This document shows, piece after piece, positions 43,930 to 53,865 of a stretch of 64,000 nucleotides of DNA (position 1 is its first letter; every line of letters begins with the position of its first letter). The stretch lies in NCBI RefSeq assembly GCF_007676705.1, contig NZ_VEBF01000005.1:124001-188000 (forward strand), given 5' to 3'. Under the pieces are notes generated by a model that was not told the origin of the DNA, ran no database searches, and saw only the letters and a list, made by a program, of their open reading frames with translations. This DNA comes from Paenibacillus xylanexedens. GTDB taxonomy: Bacteria > Bacillota > Bacilli > Paenibacillales > Paenibacillaceae. The position numbers and the translations under genes were made by a program.

Positions 43930-44961
43930 TTACTTTCCTTGTAGAACACCTAATTCCTTAGCCAATAATTTATGCCCTTTCTTCCGACTCTCTTGATTTG
44001 GATAGAAGTCAGCAATCATGATTTCATCCACTAAACTTGCTTTCGCAATTTGTCTAAGCTGCTCCGCAACCTGTCCAACACTTCCAATCACAAAGCGATC
44101 CTTGTTACGTTCCCTAGCCAGTTCTTCATGAGGTGTGTATCTGTGATTTTTAGCTTCTTCCGGTGTAGGGAAAGTAAGATTTATTGTCCCTGTACTCATC
44201 TGTGCCCACATTAATTCCGCTGGTCCTGCGATATATTTAGCCTCTTCTGCCGTCTCAGCTGTAATAACGATCGTCGCTAACATACTTTGGGGCTCAGCTA
44301 AATAAGATGAAGGTTTAAAATTAGAACGGTAGGCTTTTAACATAGGAATAGCCCGTTGGGGTGCCAAATGAGCTGCAAATACAAATCCTAATCCTTTTTC
44401 CAAAGCAAATTGTAACCCACCCTCGCTAGATCCCAGCATAAACATATCTGGAACCATTGAACGATCTCCGGGAGGATGGATGTGACTAAACGGGTGGTTT
44501 TCTTTAAAGTTACGGGCAAAGAAGGAAAGCAGAGTATCTAGTTGCTCTGGAAAATCATTAACCTCCATTAATGCCTGGGATCTTAATAATGCCCACATAG
44601 TTCTGCCATCCGTACCAGATGCTCGGCCAATCCCGAGGTCAACACGCCCTGGATACAATCCTTCGAGAAGCGTAAAGTTCTCCATTACTTTCAAAGGACT
44701 ATGATTAGGTAGCATAACGCCTCCTGAACCTACTCGAATTGTTCTAGTGTGAGCTGCTGCATGTAAGCTAAGCAAGTCTGGTGAAGTACTCATCGAGGTT
44801 GTTGTGTTATGATGCTCTGTAAACCAATATCTGTTGAACCCCCACTGTTCTGCTAGTTGAACCATTTCCGTCATATTCTGAAGACTTTCCGTAGCCGTTG
44901 TTCCGTTATAGATATGAACAAATTCCAAAATCGAAAGCCTTAGCTCATTTGCTGTACTCAC
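43930..44961 (-). CDS. Luciferase-like (LLM class) flavin-dependent oxidoreductase
   Basis: A 343-residue LuxA-like monooxygenase of the MsnO8/YdeK type. It has the conserved start LRLSILEFVHIYNG, the active-site stretch RYWFTEHHNT, the flavin segment GSGGVMLPNHSPLKVMENFTLLEGLYPGRVDLGIGRA and a C-terminal GSVGQVAEQLRQ. It starts at GTG 44961, eight bases after GGAG. It is the first gene of the flavoenzyme operon. The truncated HxlR-type reading frame upstream probably marks the former regulator. Confidence 0.86.
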   Translation of the reverse strand: MSTANELRLSILEFVHIYNGTTATESLQNMTEMVQLAEQWGFNRYWFTEHHNTTTSMSTSPDLLSLHAAAHTRTIRVGSGGVMLPNHSPLKVMENFTLLEGLYPGRVDLGIGRASGTDGRTMWALLRSQALMEVNDFPEQLDTLLSFFARNFKENHPFSHIHPPGDRSMVPDMFMLGSSEGGLQFALEKGLGFVFAAHLAPQRAIPMLKAYRSNFKPSSYLAEPQSMLATIVITAETAEEAKYIAGPAELMWAQMSTGTINLTFPTPEEAKNHRYTPHEELARERNKDRFVIGSVGQVAEQLRQIAKASLVDEIMIADFYPNQESRKKGHKLLAKELGVLQGK

Positions 44962-45091
44962 ATTAATTACTCCTTGCCATCTTAAGTTTATTAGTTAGCT
45001 TGCTAAATAAATTTGAATGGTTTTGTTTTGGTTGTTGAGCCAATCTTAAGTGTAATCGTTTCGTTTGCAAAGAGGGCAATTTATATGAACA

Positions 45092-45111
45092 TAGTACATC
45101 TTTTTGTACCT
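45092..45111. promoter_or_regulatory. GTAC-N8-GTAC inverted repeat, candidate HxlR-type operator
   Basis: TAGTAC-ATCTTTTT-GTACCTA lies between the flavoenzyme operon and the divergent regulator remnant. The paired GTAC halves eight bases apart recall operators of HxlR/DUF24 regulators. Function is inferred. Confidence 0.45.
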
Positions 45112-45131
45112 ATAGATTAGGAGTGATTTGA

Positions 45132-45194
45132 ATGAGGGTTTGCAACGAAGGATTTGAGCAAGAGTTCATGGACGAAAGACCCAATTCATCGTGA
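45132..45194 (+). pseudogene. N-terminal remnant of an HxlR/DUF24-type regulator
   Basis: From ATG 45132, with AGGAG nine bases upstream, 20 codons read MRVCNEGFEQEFMDERPNSS and stop at TGA. The Cys near the N-terminus followed by an acidic helix is the usual beginning of HxlR-family redox or electrophile regulators, whose winged helix normally follows. Here the rest is missing and a family B repeat begins about ten bases later. It is therefore probably a truncated former regulator of the divergent flavoenzyme operon. Confidence 0.5.
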
Positions 45195-45202
45195 TTAGTT
45201 TC

Positions 45203-45262
45203 AATCAAAAAAGCCGCTAAAATAGCGACTTCAATCGGGATATGTTTTTGTCCCTCGACATT
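45203..45262 (-). repeat. Family B repeat with terminator (copy B4)
   Basis: Edge TGTCGAGGGACAAAAACATA, then hairpin GTCGCTATTTTAGCGGC followed by TTTTTTGATTG on the minus strand. It ends the second beta-glucoside operon. Confidence 0.85.
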
Positions 45263-45293
45263 TATTCACACTTTTCTATCGTACCCTCCTGTT

Positions 45294-46145
45294 TTATAAT
45301 CGTCCATCATTCTCTTGTTCTTCCTGCACAATTCGAGCAATGTGAATGATTAAATATAATAATTCTTCGTTTGATATCGTGATCTCCAACATATTTTGCA
45401 CGTAGGTTTTAATCATCTCCGCGCATTTGTATTCAAGAGGATGCTCCTTCACCATGTGTTGGAATATAAAATCTTTTGACGAATTGCCTAAGCGCCCTTC
45501 TTGTAAACGTTGGATAAAAAATTGCAGATGCGTAACTAGTCTCACATAATGGATGGAGTTTTTGTTCAATTGCATATCAAAGCTGTATTGAATGAGATTA
45601 AAGATATCTTTTAACATCTTAACGGATTGCATCGTGCGTTCCATATTCTGCTCGTGTGTCTGGGCATTCACGAAATGAAAAGCGATATTTCCTGCTTCCT
45701 CTTCCGGAAGTTCAATATTAAGCTCTTGATTCAACATAAGGACTGCTTCAAGGCCAAGTTCGAATTCGAGGGGATGAAACCTCTTGATCTCCCACAACAT
45801 GCGATTTTGTAATGATATCCCCTTTTTCCATCGTTCAATGGCAAACGACAGGTGATCCATAAGCGTAAAGAAGATTTGATCGTCAAGAGACAGCTTTTCT
45901 TTCGCATTGGAAATGAGTTTGTTTATGACATTCACATGTGATTCGGGCATGTTTTCGATGGTTCGAACGTAAGCCTGAGCAGATGGATTATTTTGCAAAA
46001 TGAATCGTTTCTGGATGTGTTCTTCATCAAGTCGCTCGCCGATTTTACCTTTGAATGCCAAACCTTTGCCCATGACAATCACTTCTTGTCCTTGTTCATC
46101 CTTGGTCAGAAGTAAGCTGTTATTCAATATTTTGATTACTTTCAT
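45294..46145 (-). CDS. licT: BglG/LicT-family transcription antiterminator (module 2)
   Basis: A 283-residue antiterminator with an RNA-binding CAT domain (1-56, MKVIKILNNSLLL) and two PRDs with histidines in MDHLSFAI, AFHFVNAQ, VTHLQFFI and LIIHIARI. It is the last gene of module 2, 17 bp after the GH1 gene. No RAT lies in front of this gene; the operon has a single RAT at its promoter-proximal end (49713-49740). Its ribosome site (AAGG) is weak and close to ATG 46145. Cross-talk with the module 1 LicT is possible because their RAT targets are similar. Confidence 0.92.
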   Translation of the reverse strand: MKVIKILNNSLLLTKDEQGQEVIVMGKGLAFKGKIGERLDEEHIQKRFILQNNPSAQAYVRTIENMPESHVNVINKLISNAKEKLSLDDQIFFTLMDHLSFAIERWKKGISLQNRMLWEIKRFHPLEFELGLEAVLMLNQELNIELPEEEAGNIAFHFVNAQTHEQNMERTMQSVKMLKDIFNLIQYSFDMQLNKNSIHYVRLVTHLQFFIQRLQEGRLGNSSKDFIFQHMVKEHPLEYKCAEMIKTYVQNMLEITISNEELLYLIIHIARIVQEEQENDGRL

Positions 46146-46162
46146 GCCTTCATCACGATCCT

Positions 46163-47605
46163 TTATTCTTTCGTGACCGCCTGATCCGAATTACCGATAC
46201 ATCTGCCGTTCTGCCTTATGACCTGCTGATACCACGAGAAGCTTTTCTTTTTCAAGCGCTTCAAGTCTTTCAGATCCTGTTCACCACGGTTTACATAGAT
46301 TAGGCCGTAGCGTTTCCCATAACCCTGATGAGTGCTTACCACGTCAATAACGGACCAAGGGCAATAACCAATCACATCCACCCCATCCGTCAGAGCCAGT
46401 CTGATCTGCTCCAGGTGTTTCTCAATAAAATCAATCCGGTACGTATCATTAATCGTATGATCTGCTTCCAGTACATCCGGAGCCCCTATGCCATTTTCCG
46501 TAATTATAATTGGGAGACCATAACGTTCAGATACCTTACGCAATGTTAACCTTAGACCAACCGGGTCTATAACCCAGCCATATTTCGTTTTTTCTGTATA
46601 AGGATTCTCCGCTGCTCGGTAGACTCCTTGCTCACCAAGCATAATTTGTTGATCACCCGCACGAGCTGTAACATCCGATGCATCGCCAGTACTGGCGGCA
46701 ATGGTTGCCGTCGAATAATAATTGATAGCCACCAGATCGGGACGGCCTGCCTTGATGTCCTCCAAGTCGCCCTGTTCAATAACCGGCTCGATGCCACGTT
46801 CCTGCAAATAACTCCAGAATAATGGATTATACCGTCCCCACACCGATAAGTCGAGAAACCCCCATCCGCGAATCGTCTCCCAGTTATGTGCAGCGATTGC
46901 ATCTGCTGGTCTGGAGGTTGCCTGATACATGGAAGTCATGTTTAATGCAGGACCGATCTTGCCTTGCGGGAACATGTCATGAAATAACTGCATCGTTCTG
47001 CCTTGAGCCACAAACATGTGATGATTTTGCTGATACAGTTCCTTACTGGAAGGCAAACGTCCGCCCTTCGGTGTACCAATGGCGCCCGGATGAAGAATCA
47101 TCGTATTTTGCTCATTAATGGTCAACCAATACTTCACTTTATGCCCGTAATGCGTAAACAAGATACGCCCATAGTCGACAAAGGCATTGATCGTTTCTCT
47201 GTTGTTCCATCCTCCGGTTTTCTCAAGTTCGTAGGGTAAGTCAAAATGATACATGGTCACAATCGGTTCAATGTCATGGAGCAGCAGTTCGTCAATCAAT
47301 TGGTGATAAAACTGGAGTCCTTTCTCATTAATCGCGCCTACGCCTGAAGGCAAGATTCGAGTCCATGCAATCGAAAAACGATACGCTTTGAGGCCCAGCT
47401 CTGCAAAAAGCTTCACGTCTTCTCTGAATCGGTGATAGTGGTCGCTGGCAACTGTGAAATCGGCGGTTCCATCCGGATGGTCACACATATCAATTACGGA
47501 CAGACCTTTGCCATCTTCATTCCAGGCTCCCTCCACCTGATAAGCAGAGGTAGAACCTCCCCACAGAAAATCATTGGGGAATGGTTTGATGTGTTGATAT
47601 AACAT
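46163..47605 (-). CDS. 6-phospho-beta-glucosidase, GH1 (module 2)
   Basis: A 480-residue GH1 enzyme with FPNDFLWGGSTSAYQVEGAW at the N-terminus, acid/base Glu in TINEQNT (about 175) and nucleophile Glu in ITENGIGAP (about 373). The C-terminal KKKSFSWYQQVI stretch with neighbouring basic residues is typical of phospho-sugar enzymes. I start it at ATG 47605, eight bases after GGAG, rather than the in-frame TTG nine bases upstream. It lies between the PTS permease and licT genes of module 2 and should hydrolyse the sugar phosphate made by that PTS. It is clearly diverged from the module 1 enzyme. Confidence 0.92.
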   Translation of the reverse strand: MLYQHIKPFPNDFLWGGSTSAYQVEGAWNEDGKGLSVIDMCDHPDGTADFTVASDHYHRFREDVKLFAELGLKAYRFSIAWTRILPSGVGAINEKGLQFYHQLIDELLLHDIEPIVTMYHFDLPYELEKTGGWNNRETINAFVDYGRILFTHYGHKVKYWLTINEQNTMILHPGAIGTPKGGRLPSSKELYQQNHHMFVAQGRTMQLFHDMFPQGKIGPALNMTSMYQATSRPADAIAAHNWETIRGWGFLDLSVWGRYNPLFWSYLQERGIEPVIEQGDLEDIKAGRPDLVAINYYSTATIAASTGDASDVTARAGDQQIMLGEQGVYRAAENPYTEKTKYGWVIDPVGLRLTLRKVSERYGLPIIITENGIGAPDVLEADHTINDTYRIDFIEKHLEQIRLALTDGVDVIGYCPWSVIDVVSTHQGYGKRYGLIYVNRGEQDLKDLKRLKKKSFSWYQQVIRQNGRCIGNSDQAVTKE

Positions 47606-47664
47606 CTCAAGCACTCCTTCATATTAATGCTATTTAGAATAATGACAGATCCGTGTTCCGGTTG

Positions 47665-49623
47665 TTACGAAAGTTGGATAATGGTTGTTCCAACCTTCAC
47701 AGAACTCTGCTTCTCCAGCTTAATGTCTGGGAAACGATCCGAATTGGCAATAATGATCGGGGTTATGACTTCGTAACCCTCTGCCTTGATGGCATCGATA
47801 TCGAAACTGATCAACAAGTCCCCTCGTTGTACCCGATCCCCCACTTTAATGGAAGAGTCGAAATGCCTCCCCTTCAGGTTAACGGTATCAACTCCAATAT
47901 GAATCAATACTTCTTCTCCATCATTACCATTTAATTTGACCGCATGTTTGGAGTCCATGAAAGCCGTAACTTCACCTGCAATAGGTGCATACAGTTCTCC
48001 TTTTGCAGGAATAATTGCAGCTCCCTTACCCAGTAATCCCAAAGAGAAAACATCGTCGGGTACACGGTCCAGATGGACCAATTCACCTTGCATCGGGCTT
48101 GCGATCGTAAGTGGGCGTAATTCATTTTGGCTTGTTACATTCGCATTGGTTGTTGCAACAGACTGCGTGCTTGGGGTGTTGTCTTTAACAATCTGCTCAG
48201 AAAGCGTCTTGTCATCGTTAACGTTGGTATTGCGTTCTTCCTCATCGTCTACTGGATCATCGAAACCAATGATCCATGTCAGAGCAAAGGTAACAACAAA
48301 GGCGATTATACAAGTCACAATAGCATGAACGATGTTCATCGGATTGCTGCCAATGAAAGCCGGTAATGCAGCAAGCCCGGGAGAGACGAAGGCATAACGT
48401 ACTAATCCCGTCAGACCAGCGTATATCCCCGCTACGCCACCACCGATCATTGCGGCAATCAAAGGCTTCTTCAGTTTCAGCGTTACACCGTACAAGGATG
48501 GTTCTGTGATGCCCAGCACAGCGGTGAAACCGGATGAAGCAGCGAGCTGTTTAAGTTTTTTGTTTTTTGTTTTTAAGGCTACAGCAAGCGTAGCCCCACC
48601 TTGAGCAATATTGGACGCGAGCATCCCCGGACCGTTGATCATTTCATAACCACTTTTGGTCAGTTGGCTAGTTGCAATCGGCGTCATGGCCCATGCAGTG
48701 CCTGTCACAATCAGGAACGGTTGCAAAGTTCCCATTAACAACGGAATCAGCCAACTGGCTCTAGCATTAATCGCTTCTGCACCCATTGCAACCAGATCAT
48801 TCAGGTACGTTCCGAAAGGCCCGATTGCCACCAATGCAAGTGGTGCTGTAATCAATAGCACAAGCATTGGTTTTGTGAAGAACTTGATCATGGAAGGTGA
48901 TACCCGATCTGCGAAACGTTCAATATAGGACATGAGCCAGACGACGATGATAATCGGCAGTACGGAGCCTGCATAGTCGGTTAATCGAACTGGAACACCA
49001 ATGAAAAACACGTCTTTTCCTTCCGCCATAAGGGCGCTCCAACCGGGGTGTAATAACACACCGGCAACCGTCATCGCCAGAATTGGGCTTGTCTCAAATT
49101 TAATGGAAGCTCCGTAAGCCAGCAGAATGGGCATGAAATAAAACGCCGCATCCGCAATGGTGTTAAGGATATAATAGTTTTGGCTTTCCGTCGTTACGAG
49201 ACCTGTCAGTACAAGTACAGCTAATATCGCTTTGATCATACCCGCGCCAATGATTGCCGGTATTACCGGAGTAAATGTCGTCGAGATCACGCTGATGAAT
49301 CTGGAAATCCAGCTCTGTTTTTGTTTGGGTCCGTTATTCTTTCTAGAATCCGATGTGGAGTCCCCATTTCCAGTTGCTGAACCCATCTGCTTAGTGATAA
49401 CGCGATAGACTTGCTGCACCTCATTACCCACGACAACCTGGTATTGTCCACCGTTGTTCACAACGGTAATCACACCTGGAAGTGCTTTGATTTTTTCTGT
49501 CTCCGCTTTGGAGATGTCGTGCAATTCGAACCGAAGTCGGGTTGCACAGTGTGTAAGCCGAGCGATATTATCCTTCTTTCCAACCAATTCCGTAATCTCT
49601 TGTCCCAACTTACGATAATCCAT
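47665..49623 (-). CDS. PTS beta-glucoside transporter EIIBCA (module 2)
   Basis: A 652-residue fused permease. EIIB has phosphorylated Cys26 in THCATRLRF. EIIC covers about residues 105-465 with the conserved PFLIVTGTAWAMTPIATSQL segment. A hydrophilic linker (about 470-515) leads to EIIA with the active His in EVLIHIGVDTV. Compared with the module 1 permease the linker is longer. It starts at ATG 49623 and is the first gene of the operon, downstream of promoter, cre box, RAT and terminator. Beta-glucoside specificity is assigned from family and the GH1 partner. Confidence 0.91.
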   Translation of the reverse strand: MDYRKLGQEITELVGKKDNIARLTHCATRLRFELHDISKAETEKIKALPGVITVVNNGGQYQVVVGNEVQQVYRVITKQMGSATGNGDSTSDSRKNNGPKQKQSWISRFISVISTTFTPVIPAIIGAGMIKAILAVLVLTGLVTTESQNYYILNTIADAAFYFMPILLAYGASIKFETSPILAMTVAGVLLHPGWSALMAEGKDVFFIGVPVRLTDYAGSVLPIIIVVWLMSYIERFADRVSPSMIKFFTKPMLVLLITAPLALVAIGPFGTYLNDLVAMGAEAINARASWLIPLLMGTLQPFLIVTGTAWAMTPIATSQLTKSGYEMINGPGMLASNIAQGGATLAVALKTKNKKLKQLAASSGFTAVLGITEPSLYGVTLKLKKPLIAAMIGGGVAGIYAGLTGLVRYAFVSPGLAALPAFIGSNPMNIVHAIVTCIIAFVVTFALTWIIGFDDPVDDEEERNTNVNDDKTLSEQIVKDNTPSTQSVATTNANVTSQNELRPLTIASPMQGELVHLDRVPDDVFSLGLLGKGAAIIPAKGELYAPIAGEVTAFMDSKHAVKLNGNDGEEVLIHIGVDTVNLKGRHFDSSIKVGDRVQRGDLLISFDIDAIKAEGYEVITPIIIANSDRFPDIKLEKQSSVKVGTTIIQLS

Positions 49624-49651
49624 ACCTTTTCCCCATTTCTGAATTTGGATA

Positions 49652-49718
49652 TAAAAAAGACCAAAACGATATGCCTTCTCCTACTCACATAAGGAAAATG
49701 CAAAATCATTTTGGTCAT
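49652..49718 (-). terminator. Conditional terminator in the module 2 leader
   Basis: GACCAAAATGAT pairs with ATCGTTTTGGTC on the minus strand (with a G-T pair) and is followed by TTTTTTATAT. Its 5' arm overlaps the RAT end. Confidence 0.88.
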
Positions 49719-49740
49719 GCCTGCTTTACCAGTAACAGCC
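49713..49740 (-). promoter_or_regulatory. Variant RAT antiterminator of module 2
   Basis: The 28-nt element starts GGCTGTTACTGG and ends GCAGGCATGACC. The core TGTTACTG and GCAGGCA are kept, but the outer bases GGAT and AAGACC of module 1 become GGC and ATGACC, which could alter LicT specificity. Confidence 0.85.
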
Positions 49741-49770
49741 AAACACTGCTAATATTCAATTCATTATTGA

Positions 49771-49784
49771 TGTAAACGTTTACT
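49771..49784. promoter_or_regulatory. cre box (CcpA site) of module 2
   Basis: TGTAAACGTTTACT matches 13 of 14 positions of the cre consensus TGWAANCGNTNNCA. It lies a few bases downstream of the -10 box, where CcpA would block elongation or open-complex formation. Confidence 0.82.
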
Positions 49785-49790
49785 GGACCC

Positions 49791-49819
49791 ATAATATCAC
49801 ACAATAAGTCAGTTAGCAA
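49791..49819 (-). promoter_or_regulatory. Promoter of beta-glucoside operon 2
   Basis: TTGCTA (49814-49819), 17-bp spacer and TATTAT (49791-49796) on the minus strand. The cre box follows directly. Confidence 0.75.
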
Positions 49820-49907
49820 TCACTTTATTCGTCATTTTTCTACATTTAGACTTAAAAATTTCATTAAATCATCACGCAGCTGCATAATCTCATGGGGTAT
49901 ATTTTGA

Positions 49908-52900
49908 TTATTTCGCTAATATCCATTTTTGTCGATCAAGAGATGGATTCAGTTCACTCAGGAAGAGTTAGGTCCCATCTTCCGATACTTCTAATGCTTT
50001 TTGATGATGAGCTGAAGTAATATGAACTGATCCGTCTTCGTTCTGGTGAAGGATCCAACGCTGGTTGTTGTATCCTAAGTAATGATACAGCTGAAGTTTC
50101 TTTTGCCCTATATCCAGATCAAGCGTCTGACCGGCTGTAGTACGAATCGAATACGAACCTGCTTCGTCGCCTGTCGGAACAAGTACCCACTTTTGGGTGG
50201 AAGCTGCACTTGAATCCTGCAAGGTAACGGGCTCCCCATTGACAAGGTTAAGTGTATAAATGGATTTCTGTGTTGCGGCATTTATAAGGCTGGACTTGGT
50301 GATGTTTGCAGGTTCACCGTTGCTCACATTGACGTTCTGATAAGATGCGGAGCCGCCAAATACATTGAGTCCAAAGTGGCCTTCTGCAAAAGTACCATCC
50401 ATGATATCTATGACTTTTTGACTATCCACATAAACTACAATATGCGGACCGTTCGCTTCTATTTTCACCTTATACGTTTGACCTGGCTGAATGAAAGTTG
50501 GTACTTTCGCAAGAACCTGCCGTTCTTCAAATCCTCCGTTGATTTTATAGAACAGACGGATTGCCTTCATGTTAGGGTCTAGATTCAGATAGTAACCACT
50601 GCGACCATCCTCGCTAGCCCTGAACAAAATAGAACCTGCCCCTCCTGTTTCACCGAGCATCATGTCTGCTTCATACGTAAAATTCCCAGCCTTCTCTTTG
50701 GCAATATAATTCGCATCGCTAAAATATTTACCCCGAATACCATTTTCACTAACTAACCATGAAGCAGCAGACAGATCTTTAGTCCAACCACTCAGGTTTG
50801 TCCGGAACTCGCCATCGGTTACTTTAACGAGCACACTAGTGGAAGTTTTGCCATTCGGAGTAGATACGGTGATCGTGCCCTCCCCTTCTTTTTTCGCCTT
50901 AATTACTGCGTGTGATTTGTCTACCATGTCTATGGCTATTACTTCTTTATTACTGGACTCCCACTTAAGCGGTTGAACGCCTAAACCTGGTCCATATTCG
51001 ACCATCGCCTGCAGTGTATCCGACTCCCCTACCCCCAGTTCCCGAACCCTCGTATCCATCTTTATTTGAGCTTTCGAAGGAATGTCCTCATTCCAGACAG
51101 ATTGAAGTTGATGCACTTTCAGGGAAACAACATTCACATTCCCGCCTTTCACGTAAAAACTCATCGCTCTACTAGCAGGATCCGGAAATATAACATCCGA
51201 AAAGACGGCTTTGCCGTCGTTACCAAAGGCTTCAACGGAAGACTCATCCACAAGAATACGCATCTTGATCCGTTTATTTTCCATTTGCATAGGTGCTTCA
51301 TGTTTCTTACTGAAGAGGTTAGAAAAATCCGTTTCACCGGATGCAGTTCGCTCCACAAACATACGACTATCGCTTGCCTTATAACCCACGACCGTCTTCT
51401 GATTTGCACCCTCACGAATGTTAAAGCCAAACTCGGTCACTGTGCTGGCTTCAGGAATTTCAATTTCAGCTTCAATTTCGTAAGCACCTGAAATAATACC
51501 TTTTAGCAGATTCCCGGAAGAAGGACTCACCGATTTGTTAGAAGCAGAGTACAAAGGTTTACGCAGGGATTCCAATTCTTTAATTGGACTTTGCACCATC
51601 CGAATTCCATCTTCAGCCGTTACCAATGATACTTCTCTCGGAATGGTTAGTTCACCTTTCCAATTCGATGTTGGGAAAGCGAACGGATAATCCCAATTCG
51701 TCATCCATGCCATCATCACTGTGCGATGATCAGGCATGTTAGCGAAAGACATCGAAGCGTAAAATTCTTTACCAAAATCTGTTCTTAGCACCTTACCCGC
51801 CGGATTATCGTTCACGAATTTACCATCAGCTGTTAAATCACCGATGAAATACTCGGCATCTGATCCGCCTGTTTTTGGATTCGCTCCTGTACTGATCATC
51901 ATAACCCACTTCTTCTGTGACGTTCCGTCTACCGGAAGCTGGAACAAATCAGGGCATTCCCATACTCCTCCGCGGACGTAAACCCCGTATCCCCAATTAT
52001 CTGTCAATGTCCAGTCAAGTAAATTCGTTGAAGTATAGAAACGAATATGATCTCCTCCGGAAACAACCATAACCCATCGATTATTCTCATCATCATGGAT
52101 CACTTTCGGATCGCGGAAATCCCAATTTCCAGCGTCTTCTCCGGTCTTTCCTGGGTTCTCGATCACGATCGGGCGCTCCTTCGAATATTCCCAAGTACGA
52201 CCTTGGTCTTTGCTGTAAGCCAGACCTATACGCTGGTTCCCATTCGGGCTATCCGGATTAAAGGAAGTGTAGTATGCAATAAGGCCCTTGCCTCCTGAAT
52301 CTCCGAATAGACCAGATGCATTCGTCATATCCGCAACAGCCGATCCAGACCAGACATGTCCGTGATCATTCCACGGAAGTGCAATCGGAAGCCGTTTCCA
52401 GTTCAACATATCTTTACTTACAGCATGCGCCCATGTTCCTCCATCCTGATGGAAGAGATGATATTCTCCTTCGAAGTATACAAGTCCATTCGGATCACTA
52501 GCTGAACCACGAATTGGCGTGTAGTGATACTGTGGACGATATATCTCATTATAATATTGGCTCAGTTCCGTCACATAAGTATCCTGGAAGTAAGCCGTCC
52601 CCTGTTTGACGATGATTCCGATATTTCCATTCGTGTAAGTTGAATCTTTCACGTCAATCGCGGCCGGAGTGTATCCATCCAGGAAGACCTGAATTCGATC
52701 TCCCTTTGCCTTGATTTCCACATGATGATTGGCTCCGATCTGACTCGAATAAGTACGTAGGGAACTCGCAATTGTTGTTCCATTTGTATTCGTCAAACTT
52801 ACACGGACCTGATCTCCTTCCTTCGTAAGAGTAGCTTCATATCCTTCAGATCCATCGGTGGAAGAACGAAATGCAAGAGCTGCAATAGAATTAGGAAGAA

Positions 52901-53711
52901 GGATAATATTCCCTTCATACACCATATCAGCTGCCTGTTTAGTATAGATTTGTTGTGCTTTGTTCTCATGCGCTATCGTCCCTCTTTTGCCGCTAATATC
53001 AGGCTGCCAGCTTCCCTTACTTGCAACTACCGTACCCAGATTACCATTCAGATCGCTCACCATGATGTTCGAAAACAAGGCGGATCCATCCCATACATGG
53101 AGTCCAAGTTTCCCACTTTGATACGAGTTGTCGTGAACATCAATCAATGGTTTATATTGATTACCCCAATATACTTTTAGAGAGGAACCCACTGTCTTCA
53201 CTTTGAGATGATAGATCTGACCCATTTCTACAGAAACTTTACGCTCCTCCTTTAATTTCCCATCTCCATTCCTTGCATCTCTTAACCGAATCAGACCTGC
53301 GTCCGGAATGATTTGGAGCATGTACGAGCTAAAGCCATCCTCATTAGAACGAAACAACAATGTTGCGTCTGCCTTCGTATCCCTGATCATGACATCGGCT
53401 TCATAGATAAAATCATCGGACACCGTCTCTGAGATGGCCATTACATTTTCTTTAGGTTGTGAAGTCAGTAAGATCCCTTCTGAAGTCTCCTTTAATACCC
53501 CTTTTCCCTTCACTTGCCAGCCTGTAACATTAGCGTTGGATTTGGTTGCGCTTTCAAAAATATCAAGCTCCTCCTTTGCCTGTTTATTTGTTTCCTGATC
53601 AGCGAGCACAGTACTAGCCGCAGCTGATGTAGATGTGAAAATACCGTTTGAAGTCATAGCTAGTCCCATTGCCATCAGAAGACATATTGCGAATTTAGAT
53701 TTATCTTTCAT
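49908..53711 (-). CDS. Secreted multidomain GH32 fructan hydrolase with premature stop
   Basis: The frame is 1247 residues to TAA 49968-49970. Beyond this stop, in the same frame, 19 more codons (LFLSELNPSLDRQKWILAK) complete the last domain before TAA 49908-49910, so a recent nonsense change is likely. Order: signal peptide (about 1-32), two CBM66/LamG-like domains (about 50-222 and 225-385), GH32 propeller and sandwich (about 390-880; DPNG nucleophile about 403, FRDPKV, ECPDLF), a Big_2-like Ig domain (about 885-965), a third CBM66-like domain (about 966-1125) and a ricin-type trefoil. It should degrade levan, inulin or sucrose outside the cell. The usual Asn before DPNG is Ser. It starts at ATG 53711 after AAAAGAGGG. 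Confidence 0.87.
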
Positions 53712-53865
53712 AGCTTACCCTCTTTTCTAATGAGTTGGTGAAGCAACTAAGGACAAAATCATAGGTAGGAGTGCGAAAGAAGCCCACGTAGGAACTTCCT
53801 TCACGTTAAGGTGAGCGAGCTGGAGTGGAATGAGATATATGATAATCCACGGCTTTGCCTTTACT

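Noticed and set aside
49968..53711. Reading the end of the fructanase as a frameshift
   Set aside because: The continuation after the stop is in the same frame, so a single nonsense change explains it without an indel.
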